Origin: Cladobotryum mycophilum
Lineage: Eukaryota; Ascomycota; Sordariomycetes; Hypocreales; Hypocreaceae
Direction: 5' to 3'
NCBI GenBank assembly: GCA_036429605.1
Contig: JAVFKD010000004.1
Location: 3,100,001-3,164,000, forward strand
Length of the DNA: 64,000 nucleotides
The notes under the pieces are model-generated. The model made no database searches. It had not been told where the DNA came from and worked only from the letters and a program-made list of their open reading frames with translations. The first letter of the stretch is position 1. Each line of letters starts with the position of its first letter. A program made the translations under genes and the position numbers. Below, piece by piece: positions 44,880-56,395 of the stretch.

Positions 44880-47412
44880 ATGTACGAAGACGGATGGTAC
44901 AGTATTGTGCCTGAAATCACCAACAAGAAACCCGCGACCGGTGCGCAGTCTCAAGGACACCTGCGCAAAGAGTCGCTTCTTCAACAATCCAACGTTCGTC
45001 TTCCTTGACCTACCCTCCCCCCAATGGTGGGGTGTTGCATGTCAAGCTCACCATCATGATAGGCATCAGGCAAAGGAGGCGCGAATGCAATCGAATCGCT
45101 TGACCATGTTCTCGAAGAAGCCGAGGATCCAAACACACCACCCGAACCAACCTTGATTCGACGAGCGGCCTCCTACTCCGACTTCTACCATGTCGTCAAA
45201 GCCCAGCTCTCCAAAGGGTCCCAGACGAAGAGCCACAAAAAGATAGACAAGAGAGACAGAGGCTGGGACGCATTGGCGCTGTTTGAATGCAATGGCAAAG
45301 CGTTGGTCTATGACGATAAGCCCGCCTTGCCAACAGACTCACTCGACAGTCAGCTGTTGGAGGAAAGCCAACAGGAATACTTGTACGAATTCGGATGTGT
45401 AGCCAATTCCATTCAGGAGGGTTACTGACTGCGGCAGGCTGTATTGGGATCAGCTAAAACTGACAGAGCGCCACCTTGATGGCCTGATCAACGACGCCAA
45501 TGAAGCGTTGAAGCTCTTGACGACCTTGTCAAACTCGTTCCAGTCCGTTGAGGCGCAGACATCGACCTTCCAATCGCAATGTGAAGAGCTTGTGACGGAG
45601 CAAACCCGACTGGAGAAACTCGCCAACGAAGTCGGCACCGATTTGCACTACTATGCCTACCTGGAGACTGCGACGAGACGACTCAATGCTCCTGGTGCCA
45701 GTCGGTTGGTCGACGACGACGACTTTGGTGAAATGGTTGCGAATATTGACTCCTGCATTGCTTTTATGAATAGCCACGTAAGTCGTCCTATTCATAGTGG
45801 AATAGCTATTGCTAAATCTTCCCGTAGGAAAATTACCGAGAGCGAGACTCGTACCTCGCTCGTTTCAATGCCTTACTTACAAAGGCGCTTCATCTCCTTG
45901 ACCACGGCTTCACAAGTCGACTGGAAAAAGTGTCCTCCGATATTGCCCGCCAGATTGCCGCGACAAAATCAGAGTCGGCTCGCCATGCTCTTGCTTACGG
46001 GCGGTTTGAAGAAACGATGGCGGAATCCTATTCTCTACTGCCAAATGTGCAGAAAGTGGTGCGTTGTGCCTATGATCAATATGGACAACCCGTCGAAAAC
46101 ACAACCACCACCTCGATTTATGCTACGGCAAGCTCAAACATGTTTCGAACCTATCTATCCACTCGCGATCGCGATTTGAAGTTGATTACCCAGCATGAGT
46201 TGGAAGAATATCAGAAAGAGGTCAAAAGCATGTCTGTCGAAACAGCATCCCGAAATTTTATCAAGCAATTGTTTGAAAAGATATATCACGAAGACGGCCT
46301 CTTTGTCCAAATGTTCGGTGTGGAACCAGTATGGAGCACATCGCCCGACTCTGCTTTTCAAGCAATCAAGGCGATAAATACCACCATGGTACATCCCGGC
46401 CACTTGATACCTCTTGCTACAAATGTGCAGTCTGTCCTACAGAATGCAAAGCTACAGGAGATATGCGGCGTGGTGGGCTGGCTCGCAAGCGAATACGCGA
46501 TTGCCATGGAAAGCGACGAGGAAGATTCTCCGTCATTTAAGAAATATAGAGAATACGCTGCCAGACTTCTTGCCGATCACCTGTGGTCATTTACGGACAA
46601 TGCTTTCGAGGCGGAGATTACGAAATCTATATCAAGGGCTTCAGTACAAGACAGCTCGTTGAAAATTAGCTTAGTAGTGGATGGCGTGGCATCATCAAAC
46701 GCATATCCTCTCGTCAAGAAAGCTATTGAGCTTCTGGCAATGTTTGATCAAGCCATGCCAAAGGAGAGATCTGTGAGTGTCTCTGCATCCCCTATTTTCG
46801 TTCTTCCCTTTACTTACGTACATGCAATAGGCCAAGAATAGTTCAGTGGTCTTCAAAATTATCCGGGAGACTATACAAGTTCTTCAACGGGCTGAAGCAA
46901 GAATCAAGTCACTCAAAACAGATACCGATTCAGACTTGTTCATGATCAAGAACTTGCTCATCATTAAGAATGAATTGGTATCACTTGAGATTGGAGACAT
47001 TCGAAGCCAGCCTTCAATGCAGCATTTTGGTCAAATCTGGGACACGTTAAGCCCACAAAGCTGGGTTGGCTTTTTCGGGGGCATCATTAGCAGCCAGCTC
47101 TGGTCTCGTGGAGCCCCGGCAGTCACCACCAAGGCGTTAACGGCTGATGATATAAGTGAGCAACTCGACGAGTTGCTGCGGCAGTCCATCTATGCATTTA
47201 CAAAGCGCTGGGGATCGCTGCTGAATGATTCACAGAGCAGAAAGGCAGGGGCTAAGCCTATCGCCAAAATAGAGGCAGAGTTGGAAAAGATTCTTCAATC
47301 AGCGTTCAGTAATCAGCCAGAGGTAATCGCGAAGCTCAAAGAAGCCATCCAGCTTAACGCGCAGGCGCAAAATGATGTCAAGGACACCAAGAATGGATCT
47401 CGAAGGTATTGA
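44880..47412 (+). CDS. COG3: Conserved oligomeric Golgi complex subunit 3
   Basis: COG3 (Sec34) is a core lobe-A subunit of the COG tether for retrograde transport within the Golgi. I assembled five exons: 44880-44993, 45063-45382, 45438-45777, 45828-46772 and 46831-47412, giving 766 residues with all phases consistent. Introns start GTTCGT, GTACGA, GTAAGT and GTGAGT; the second has a TTACTGAC branch. The N terminus (MYEDGWYSIVPEI) matches fungal homologues. The Sec34 core follows: coiled coil QLKLTERHLDGLINDANEALKLL split by a splice at its start, then NSFQSVEAQTSTFQSQCEEL and the ENYRERDSYLARFNALLTKAL helix. The C-terminal half is helical (CATCHR-type). The first two splice sites were chosen by frame and family fit and are the least certain. 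Confidence 0.9.
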
Positions 47413-48152
47413 TGGGCTGTCACCCATCCTTCCCCTTGGCGGGGTATCCCCCATTAGGAATAGATTGAGGGATGTCGGTCAACCTGCAGCTCACCGGATT
47501 TAGACAGATATGACAGGCGCAAGAAAATCACTATTCGTCTAGAAGTAAGGGCCGAGCAGAGCTGATATCCGGCATCAAGACATGTTGGGAAATGGAACAG
47601 CAGATCATCCAACGCATCTCGCCGTATGATGTCGTTGGTCAATAGGAAAAGCGGTATTGACTCGGGCAAACAGCCCAGAGGATGCACTGGCAAACCGGGT
47701 TGAAATTTGGCGGGACCTAGCGCCACGACGGTGAATGCGAGGTGGGGTAACGGGCACCAAGGAAGCATTGACGTGAGACATGAGCGTTGATGACCAAGGC
47801 CAGATGCACACGTAGCCTATGAGTCGGGCGTCACCAGAGGTATTATCTACGTTGTGAACGTGGGATATGCTACGCGCGATGCTGACGATGGATGAGTGGG
47901 CCTGCCATTCTAGTCTCTGGCTGGATAGCCGACGTGCCGAATCACAATGCGACATCCGTCTGTAGTATAGATGTCTTATACTATTTATTAAAAGGCATGC
48001 CGGGGTTGGTGCGGGGAGCAAGACCTTGACATCACTCAGGTTCTTTGCGCCTACAACCGACTCTTACAGCCATCCCATCTCCGTTCTTTCTGCTCCTCGA
48101 AGTGATTCTATCTTAGTATACTTTGACCAGTACCCATCATCATCAATAGACC
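47413..48152. other. Intergenic region between COG3 and the GFA-domain gene
   Basis: About 740 bases without a supported gene. Minus-strand open frames (47454-48021) have no recognisable family and low plausibility. Confidence 0.5.
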
Positions 48153-49408
48153 ATGGCTGAAGCCGACGCCCCTCGCACTTATCGTGGCAATTGCCACTGC
48201 GGTGCCTTTGTTTACGAAGTTGAAATTCCAGAGATCAAGTCTGTTTTTGAGTGCAATTGCAGCGTTTGCGCCAAGAAGGGTTATCTTTATCTCTTTCCCG
48301 GAAGGAAGAACTTCAAGGTCGTCAAGGGCAGCGAGGATGCTCTGACACAGTATAGGTTTGGATCTATGGAGTTGGTTCACGGTGTATGTATTTTCTTTTT
48401 TTCTCCCCCTCCTGATACGTAACGTTTTGGCTCCTCAGAGTGGAATGTTCATATGTATTGTTGATGGGGGGTTTTTTTTGCTAACGTTGGTGTGTCAAAA
48501 GTTTTGTCCTACATGTGCTACTCCTTTATTGGGGACCAAGGATATTGGTCCTGAGGAGTTTCATCTCGCGATTAATGTGAGTAACCGCGTAACGGCTGTG
48601 GCGCTTGTCCATTACATCAGGACCAATTCGCTTACTTTTCTTTACAGGTTCATACCATTCAGGGCCTCAACACGTGGGAGCTGGAGCGCACGCCGTGAGT
48701 CATTTTTCATTCCTATTCCCATTCCCATCTTCCCTTCTCTCTGCTACTCTGGGGGGAACAAATATTGTGTGTGGAGTTTACTGACACCAAACTAGGTTCG
48801 ATGGCCTTGCCATGGGAGAGCCGTATCAAGTGCCGGTGCATGCGGGCGAGGTGCCGTCTGTCGAGGCAGAGGGCGACAAGACGTATACCGGAAGTTGTCA
48901 CTGTGGAGCTCTGACTGTTGCGGTGGCGAGCAAGCCGCTTGATGAAACGTACGAGGGTGCTGTTGAGTGTAACTGCAGCATCTGCGAGAGGGTGAGTTTC
49001 TTGTCTTATTTTTCTTCTTCTTCGCTGCAACGAAACAAGCTTCTAACGGCTGGACCTTTTCTTTTTCTTAAATAGATTGGAGCCATTTGGATATACCCCA
49101 TGAAGGAACGAGTCGTCCTCAGCAGCGCCGACGAAGCCAGCATGGGGCGATACAGCTTCAAAAGGGACGTCAATTTCATCAACAAGACATTCTGCAAGAT
49201 CTGCGGCATCACCATGACCAACTCGTTCTTAGACCTCTCGTCGGAGCAACTCGCCGCCATGGGGCCGGAGGGGTCCGAGGCGTATTCGTACCACAGCAAG
49301 AAGCATCCCGTGAACGCGAGGGTGCTTAATGGGTTGGATTTGAGTAAGCTGCAGCGGACGAAGTTTGATGGGTGGAATAAGGTTCCGGGGACTTATGCGA
49401 ATCCGTGA
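48153..49408 (+). CDS. Protein with two tandem GFA (CENP-V/GFA) zinc domains
   Basis: GFA-type domains bind zinc through cysteine clusters; the name comes from glutathione-dependent formaldehyde-activating enzyme, but most fungal members have unknown substrates. Five exons (48153-48383, 48502-48576, 48648-48694, 48796-48991, 49076-49408) give 293 residues, and all phases agree. Domain 1 has NCHC (C14, C16), CNCSVC (C34-C39) and FCPTC (C79, C82). Domain 2 repeats the full set as SCHC, CNCSIC and FCKIC, so both modules look zinc-competent. The two halves are joined by a linker (GLAMGEPYQVPVHAGEVPSVEAEG). The domain duplication within one chain is seen directly; its functional consequence is unknown. 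No signal peptide. Confidence 0.88.
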
Positions 49409-49638
49409 AGCGGGAAATATGTTTATGAAAGGGAGGGGACGTTGTTTTAGGGGGTGAGTGGGCGGGCGGTTGTATTAGGGGAAATTAGTTAAGATGTTAA
49501 AAATGGATGAGCTTTCCCCCCTTCTTCTTTGGAGATAATTGTCTATGACTATGGATATTTGAAAAGATTTCATCTTTTGGCCTCTTCAATATCATTCCTC
49601 TTCATGAGATTCCCTTGGTGAGATTCATATCCAACTCA

Positions 49639-51622
49639 TCATAACCTCTCCTCACGCGTGGCTTTCAGTCGTCGCTGCTCAATCATGCCCTCTGCCCCCC
49701 ATCCATCCCACCCGCGCCCAAACACATTAAACCCCTGCGGCCCTTCCGAAGCGACGATATACCCGAGCTCGCACTCGGTGAAGCTTACCTTGACCTGCTC
49801 ACGGTAAAAGGTGTCGAATCTGGGCGAGAGGGCCTGGCGGAGGCTCCTCACGTCGCCGCCCGGGTGCAGGGTGCCCCAGGGGTCTGCGCAGGACTTCTCC
49901 TTGCAGGACTTGAGGACCATCATGAGGGCGTCGAGGCGGTTGGCTATTTGGTGGAGGTGGATTTGTCTGCCGCCGAGGGGGAGAAGTTGTGGTGGGGCGG
50001 TGTTTTGTTTGGGAGAAAGGAGGTTGTTTAGTTGGCCGGGGTCTCGCTATGAGGATATCGTGTTAGCAATCTCCCTTTCTTTTTCTTCTTTTTCTTCTTC
50101 TTCTTCTTCTTCTTCTTCAGTTCTTAGACACCCTCAGCTTACCTTCATATCATACAACTCCTTTTCATTGTTACACCACACCGAATAATAAAAGCCATAC
50201 TCCTCCGCCTCGATCCGCAGCCCCTTGTACGTATTATTAGGATACAGCCCCCTCCCACATAGGGACCCTCACCGCGCCCAGGACCCCAAAACTCCACGGC
50301 CACGTGCTCCGAACGCGCGTAGCGTCTGTTTCCCCATAGATCAATCGGCGCTCCGTCGAACCCCCTGTCGTCGATCCGGTTACCCGCGATGTGCATAATG
50401 GTGGGGGCCAGGTCGGTGTGCGAGGAAGGGACGCGGGTCCTGTGTCCTTTGGGCACGCCGGGCCCGCGGATGATGAGCGGTACGTTGATGTCGGTTTCGA
50501 AGCCGCAGGTCTTGCCGGGGTGCATGCGGTGCTGGCTGATGTGGTACCCGTTATCTGAGGCGTAGATGATGAAGGTGTTGTCTAAGACCTTTGCCTCGGC
50601 TAGGCGCGTGACGGCGTCCTCGATGATTTCGTCGACGGCCTGCAGGGCACGCAGACGGCGTCTCTGCCACTCATCGTTGAAGTCAATTTCAGTCGAGTTG
50701 AGTCGCGGCAGCTCGGCCACCCAGCTCACGCCGCTGGGCGTCTCCGGGTTAAAGTTGTCGGTCCGGAGAATGGTGTAGTTGGCAAACAGGCCGCGGTGCC
50801 TGGGGGCGACGGCTGGCAGCGTGAACCCGCGGGGGGACGAGTCTGCGTGCGGTGCAATGGGCGCCAGGGTGAGGAAGAAGGGGGCGTCGGGGTGCTGTAG
50901 GGCGCGGTCCAGGAACTCGGCTGCGTCCTCGGCAACGATGTCGGTGGAGTATTTCCCCACGGGGTTCGTGGGCGGCTGTCCGTCCCTGGTGGAGCTGACG
51001 TTGAAGTATTTGTACGTAAAGGGGTCGAGGAAGAAGTTTGATCCCGTGTAGCCCCTGACGGGGGGATCGTTGTAGTTGTAGATGGTGTGGCTGTTGAAGA
51101 GTTTCCCGGAGTAGTAGGTATTGTATCCGGACTGCTGCATCCAGAGAGCGAGGTGGTTATCGTTGAAGCCTCCTTCAACAAACTTTGGATATCCTCCTGT
51201 CGGACTGTTAGTCGGTTGAACACCCCCGGGAACGTGAGGAACTGGTAAAGAACATACCCCATGGAGGGCTTACGTCTGTCACGTTGGTGTTATGCGCAGC
51301 TTTCCCCGTCCAGAGGTTGACACGACTAGGACAACATATCGCAACTAATTCGATGTTTCTGGTCAATAACTTTGCATAATGAGGCCTATGATGAGAAATT
51401 GCGAGTCTTCTTACCCGTGCAGTAGTGTCTTTCAAAAGTAGTTCCTTGATGGACCAAATGTTTCTGAAGAGAGGGCATATGATCAAGGGTGTTCATATGA
51501 TTGTCTTGATCGTCAGTGAGAATGAAGATGATGTTTGGGCGTTTTGAAGCTGCATTGGCCCCGAGGGTTGTGAAGAGGAGGAGGCATGATGCCAGCACTC
51601 CTAAGCTCAGTTTCGGAAGCAT
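49639..51622 (-). CDS. Secreted sulfatase (formylglycine type), frame broken by one base
   Basis: This sulfate-ester hydrolase belongs to the alkaline phosphatase superfamily. Exons are 51622-51415, 51344-51258, 51196-50143 and 50046-49639; intron 4's position carries a TTC/GAA repeat. A signal peptide covers residues 1-24 (LGVLASCLLLFTTLG). Metal-binding residues lie in NIIFILTDDQD, and the formylglycine site is CCPSR, with C73 as the modified cysteine. Later motifs include PHADSSPRG, YASDNGYHISQHRMHPGKTCGFE and VPLIIRGPG. The frame breaks at plus-strand 50248-50252, a run of five C (G on the coding strand): the terminating frame reads GGGCILIIR where family members continue GGLYPNNTYKGLRIE. 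One more base restores it and gives 585 residues with correct phase into the last exon. It resembles fungal arylsulfatases; the substrate is unknown. Confidence 0.88.
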
Positions 51623-52716
51623 TCTTCTTCACTGCCGAACAGAAAATGAGGACGGAAGAATAATAGATTAAATTCACACCATCTAACAGGATAATCATAG
51701 CTTCCAAGGTAGAACTATTCTAGTCTATTTATATAGATCGGATGCCCGGTTTGCTATCTACTTGTTGGGGTATACCGAGAGTCCGATATGATGGCTTCTT
51801 CATTGTGCACACATTGGTAACCATGAACAAACTCTCCGTTGTTGGAACCCCCGAAATCGCTGTGATGGTGTGATCTTGCGCCATTCAGCATTACATGCCG
51901 TGCTTGATCATCTTACACCTCCACCATGTAATAAAGAAGGGGAGAGCCAACAGTAGTGGTTGGTTGGCTGGCCGGTTGGTTGTTCTGCCCTTTATAATAA
52001 CGGCCGGGCTGCCAACCGCGATGACATTTTGCGGGGTTGCTATTGCGAATCGCCCAGAGTCAGATGGCCCATTCTGGAGGGGGAGTTGTTAAGGAGAGGA
52101 TTTGATGCGTATCAATAGAATAGGAATCATCATAACATGTTTTTTTCTGAAAGAAATACGACTCGCCAATGTTCCATTTATTACCGCATTCATTGTCACG
52201 TTTATTGTTTTCGTGATTATTTGTCTTGGAGGTTATTTCACCTACACTGGCGACTGGCGGAGTTGGAGAATGCATGTGGGGGAACCAGGAATGGCAGATC
52301 ACCAGATACCGATCCTCCTATATTGACACACAATCAGTGCCCGCCAGCTAACATTTACAAGACATGGTTACTCTATAACAGCAATACGCTCACTAACACA
52401 ATCAGTTCAATAGTTGAGTCATGGCTTTGATGAACAATAATACCATTGGCCACGATCATGTCCATCCTACCTACACTAAATCAAGACAAAGGCTGGACAA
52501 AAGCCATCGCCTACACTAGCGAAATACTATAATAGAAAAATACTCTTTTTCTAGATCCGAAAGATTGTAATTGATAACTTGTGTCCTATCTTCTCACATT
52601 CAACTGTCAACGAACCAATCTTATGCATCTCAGTCATATTAGACTAGGATGCGTAGCGACCACGAATCTCACTCCTATGCTTCAACTATCACTAACTATA
52701 CCTCATAAGATGTATA
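51623..52716. other. Intergenic region left of the transposon
   Basis: No supported gene. It should contain the sulfatase promoter. A hydrophobic short frame at 52102-52326 lacks any family signal. The last two bases before the transposon are the TA target duplication. Confidence 0.5.
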
Positions 52717-52761
52717 ACGTAATCCATAAGCGAGTGGTACACACAAGCGAGTGGTGCACCC
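52717..52761. repeat. Left terminal inverted repeat of the transposon
   Basis: It matches the right end for 39 bases, has one G/A mismatch at position 40, then matches for five more. Within it the unit AAGCGAGTGGT occurs twice, 17 bases apart, which may be paired transposase-binding sites. Confidence 0.93.
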
Positions 52762-53025
52762 CACCTAGTACACCATTTAGAAGAAAATAAAACCAACTCT
52801 TCGTAGCTTTTTTCTACGCCCTTCTATTAAAAATATATTAAATAATTATTATAATAGTATTAGATAAAGATGTACCTTTCTTACCTTCTTAAATTTCTTT
52901 ACAGGTTCGTATATTATGGCCAGTCTTGCTGCACTTGCTACAGCGCGGAGCTTTCGTACGAGCAGACCCTCCTTGCCGTCTCTCTTGCTCTAGTTGCTCA
53001 TTTATATCCCTTTGATCCAATTGAT

Positions 53026-54501
53026 CTATTCCTTCTTGAATAGTAAATGTGCCTCCAAGTCGTATGCGAGTTTTTTTGCTCTGCGGCGCTTGCTTAATGC
53101 CTCATTTGCTGCACGAAGTTCAGAGACCTCTTCGCGTAAAAATGCCACTTGATGCATAATTGCCGTTGCTCCCTTTGTAAATTGGTCAATCGCATTTAAC
53201 ATTGAAGTTGGAGAGCTATCTTGATGAGCGGCAATACAATTCTTTATATGCTCTGACTGTGAGTTAGCCTCGTGTGCGTTTTTTGGTGTTTTTGAGACCC
53301 AAGGCTGTACGGGCTTAGGCAGCGTTTTTGGAGGTGTTAATGTTCGTAATTCTATATCAAGCATCGAAAGAACCCTCTGTGGATTAAATGGTAATAGACC
53401 AGCTCCTGAAAAACCTCCTGTAATATTCTTCTCGTTGATTGTAGCAAAGAATGTCGTATGAAAAGCACAGAGGAAGTCAACCTTGCTGATGTGCGTAATA
53501 TGCATACGCATTAACTTCTCAATTTGCCGACCGTATGCCTGCTTCAATGGCCCAAAACAACCAACATCCAATGGCTGAAGGATATGCGAGGAATGCGGAG
53601 GCATACAGACTGTAATAATCTTATGCTCCTTGCAATAGAGCTCAAATGCCGTTGAGTGGTGGCTCTCGTGGCCATCAAGGATAAGCATTCGATAGATCCC
53701 TTTTGTACGAGAAGCTGTATGACGATCAAAATGCTTAATCCAATCTAAGCCAACCTCATTGGTAGTCCAGCCATTCTCTGTTGTTGCAATACGCCAATCT
53801 GCTGGAAGATTACACTCTCGATACCAATTCTCAAGATGGTATTGTGCAGCAAGGATAATGAGTGGTGGTATTGCCCAGCCCATTGCATTGACGCCTTGGA
53901 TTACAGTTGCCCACTCCCGATTGCCAGGCTGGGATAATTTCGTCTTTTTAAGGCCTTCTGAAGTCGTAACCACCATGCCTGGAAAGATAATACCCATCAT
54001 GAAGCCAGTCTCATCAAAGTTATAGAGATCATCATCAAGGACCCCATATTTGGCCTTTATATTCCGTACAAGTGCAAACCAATTGCTTATAAGCTTTGGA
54101 TCTTCACATTGAGCTCTTTGATAGTCGTATTTGCGAGCCCAGCGTGTACGGAGCTTTGGCTGGCGTTTAACGAAGTTTGATGCCCAGTTTTTGCCAACTG
54201 GTGGCGCGTCGCGTACGCGCAGTAGATGATTGGCCATTTCTTCAACACCACGCAATCTAGGAGGAAATGATCTTGCAGATAGATCAATTATATGCTCAAC
54301 TATAGCCTCTTCTTCTGATTTTGTAAGATTCATTGAATTGGCTCTTGTATCGCATCTTGATGGTGTACCAGCGCGACGCCGACTAAGAGTCATACAACTA
54401 ACATTGTAGATTTTTGCTACAGCTCTAAGACTTAAATTTGGGTCTTTTTGAAGAGATTGAAGGGCAAGAGAGATCCTATTCTCATTTGAAAGTGTTGCCA
54501 T
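53026..54501 (-). CDS. Pogo/Fot1-family transposase
   Basis: The 491-residue enzyme cuts and pastes the element. An N-terminal psq-type helix-turn-helix (residues about 8-45, LSLRAVAKIYNVSCMTLSRR) is followed by a CENP-B/Tc5-type DNA-binding segment ending around WASNFVKRQPKLRTRWARK. The DDE_1 catalytic domain carries the triad D163 (YNFDETGF), D276 (LILDGHESHHS) and D312 (LQPLDVGCFGPLK). With 35 residues between the second and third acids it is a DD35D enzyme. The C terminus is a predicted coiled coil (VAFLREEVSELRAANEAL) followed by a basic patch (KRRRAKK). No frameshift or stop interrupts it, so it may be active. The start ATG lies about 100 bases inside the right end. Confidence 0.95.
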   Translation of the reverse strand: MATLSNENRISLALQSLQKDPNLSLRAVAKIYNVSCMTLSRRRAGTPSRCDTRANSMNLTKSEEEAIVEHIIDLSARSFPPRLRGVEEMANHLLRVRDAPPVGKNWASNFVKRQPKLRTRWARKYDYQRAQCEDPKLISNWFALVRNIKAKYGVLDDDLYNFDETGFMMGIIFPGMVVTTSEGLKKTKLSQPGNREWATVIQGVNAMGWAIPPLIILAAQYHLENWYRECNLPADWRIATTENGWTTNEVGLDWIKHFDRHTASRTKGIYRMLILDGHESHHSTAFELYCKEHKIITVCMPPHSSHILQPLDVGCFGPLKQAYGRQIEKLMRMHITHISKVDFLCAFHTTFFATINEKNITGGFSGAGLLPFNPQRVLSMLDIELRTLTPPKTLPKPVQPWVSKTPKNAHEANSQSEHIKNCIAAHQDSSPTSMLNAIDQFTKGATAIMHQVAFLREEVSELRAANEALSKRRRAKKLAYDLEAHLLFKKE

Positions 54502-54555
54502 AATAGATGGTAGAGGAATTTAATGTATAGTGATAGAGGTAGATATGGCTATTAA

Positions 54556-54600
54556 GGGTGTACCACTCGCTTGTGTGTACCACTCGCTTATGGATTACGT
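54556..54600. repeat. Right terminal inverted repeat of the transposon
   Basis: Reverse complement of the left end with one mismatch in 45 bases. It carries the same duplicated internal unit and is followed directly by the TA target duplication. Confidence 0.93.
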
Positions 54601-54938
54601 TACATCAGAAATCAATCAGCATCAATTTCCCTACTGCGATGCACAACTTACTCGATTAATCATCATCAGCTACGCCCTTGCATCAAAATGCATCCTTATG
54701 GACTGAGAAAAAGCTCAGCTGTCAGCTCAGGACTAATAGACAACGGACTTAAAGTCGAAGACGAGTCAAAACCCGAGATCCCAGCTTTGCGAACTTTTCC
54801 ATCCGTGATCCTAACTCCAGGTCCCAGAATATCTATAAAGTAGTGAATATGTCTCAAATGATGGTGCTTTGGCAATAAGACGCAGTAATCCATATTCACG
54901 ACGACGACGACGACGACGACGACGAAAGACTCAACACC
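54601..54938. other. Short promoter region of the second short-chain dehydrogenase
   Basis: About 340 bases between the transposon end and the next start codon. A CGA trinucleotide run (about 54899-54926) lies directly before the start, perhaps in the 5' leader. The transposon may now lie within the gene's regulatory region. Confidence 0.5.
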
Positions 54939-55488
54939 ATGACTTCTCCCATCAACATTCTCATCACCGGAGGTAATCGCGGTATCGGCTTCGGCATCGT
55001 ACAGGCCATCGCGCCTCGCATCCCCTCAACAATCATCATAATCGGCTGTCGGACCCTAGCCTCTGGTCAAGAAGCCATCGACAAGCTGCGGGAACTGGGC
55101 GTCAAATCTGACCTAGATCTCGTCCAGATTGATATTGAAGACATCAAAAGCATCGAGGCCTCTGTCGCAGCAATCGACCAGAAATACGGCAAGCTGGATG
55201 GTAAGTTTTTCATCTCATCATGATATAACATGACTTCGTTGGCTCACAATAGAGCCAGTCTTGATCAACAACGCTGCCCAATTGGCACCTCCAAAGTCCC
55301 AGGCTCTCGAAGATCTCAAGGAAAGCTCCAACAAAATCTTCAATAACTGCGTCACCTCCAACATTCTAGTGACCACCGCCTTTGTCCCTCTTCTGCGCAA
55401 GAGCGCCTACCCACGAGTCTTGATGAATTCGAGTGCTCGAGGCAGTATCACGCGAACAGCCAACAGAGAGGTAAGTCGTCCAAGCCCC

Positions 55489-55520
<32 letters not shown>

Positions 55521-55840
55521 TTCAGTTGCTAATTCTGAAAAACACCCAGCTCCCCGCCATACCGATAATCAATTATGCCGTCTCCAAGGCGGCTCTAAAC
55601 ATGTTGACGTTGCACTTCCAGCTGCAAGAGGACGGTACCCAGTCTGAAGCGGAGAGAATCACTTTTTGGACAGTCAATCCAGGTCATACAAAGACGGCCT
55701 TTAACGGTTTCAACGGACCGAAAGATCCTGTTGACAGCGCCGAGGCGTTTGTGAGGCTTCTGGAGGCTGAGAGAGGTGGCATCACGCCCGGCACTTTCTG
55801 GGAGTTTGAGGAGGGGCAGTTTAGAGAGGTACCCTGGTAG
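54939..55840 (+). CDS. Short-chain dehydrogenase, carbonyl-reductase-like
   Basis: An NAD(P)-dependent oxidoreductase of 256 residues in three exons: 54939-55200, 55253-55470 and 55550-55840. Introns start GTAAGT; the second contains a GA microsatellite. The cofactor motif is TGGNRGIGFG, close to the N terminus, followed by GCRT, which suggests NADP. The structural motif is NNAAQ, the catalytic serine lies in VLMNSSARGS, and the catalytic pair is YAVSK. A substrate loop (VNPGHTKTAFNGFNG) follows. It resembles fungal carbonyl reductase or sniffer-type SDRs. There are no neighbouring biosynthetic genes, so the substrate is open. Confidence 0.9.
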
Positions 55841-56395
55841 AAGAGTCCAGATTATAAGTTGATTGCATTCTCAATGCAATAATGAGAAGTGAGAGTTTTC
55901 TTCATAATTTTCATGCGACACCTATATTCACGTCCAAGTCTGTGTCTTAAGAGAGAGAGGAGCCCAAAAGGGAAGCCATTGCGGCTTCGGAGACTATTGT
56001 GGATACATGCATAGATAATCCGAATCCTTGTAGCCATCAATCTCACACAACGAGTCAAGACTTTGGTACCTTGGTACAGACCTGCAATCACGACATCGCA
56101 GCTCAGATTCGGGTCATCGGCGACCCCAATCCAGACAATTTCAGTCATTTCATTTCAAATCGGGGCTATCATAAAAAAGCTGTGATTAGATCCTTTATAC
56201 ATACACGGGCATCAACACATTCACTTTACTAAGCGTTTCTTTTTCTTCTTCTTTTTCCTTCTTCTTCTTCTTCTTCCTTCAAGCCATTGCAATTGAAAAT
56301 TGGGGAGAGAAGAAAACAAGGAAACATTGACTTTTCTGTGGTGAGCGCGCTGCGTGTTTCCAAGCAATAAGAGCCTGCGGGAACAGTCAATCGTC
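55841..56395. other. Intergenic region upstream of the mitochondrial carrier
   Basis: About 555 bases with a TTC-rich tract (about 56237-56280), likely promoter sequence. No gene is visible. Confidence 0.5.

Larger units (their letters stand above)
52717..54600. mobile_element. Complete Fot1/pogo-type Tc1-mariner DNA transposon
   Basis: The 1884-base element is bounded by 45-base terminal inverted repeats and flanked by TA on each side (52715-52716 and 54601-54602), the usual target duplication of this superfamily. It encodes one uninterrupted transposase on the minus strand and has no visible C-to-T (RIP-like) decay or stop codons. This suggests a recent and potentially autonomous copy. Sequence outside the coding region is AT-rich (52790-52900). 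It sits in the intergenic region between the sulfatase and a short-chain dehydrogenase and does not break either gene. Confidence 0.93.

Noticed and set aside
48153..51622. GFA-domain protein and sulfatase as a small catabolic cluster
   Set aside because: They are convergent neighbours with no further pathway enzymes, transporter or regulator; adjacency alone is not evidence.
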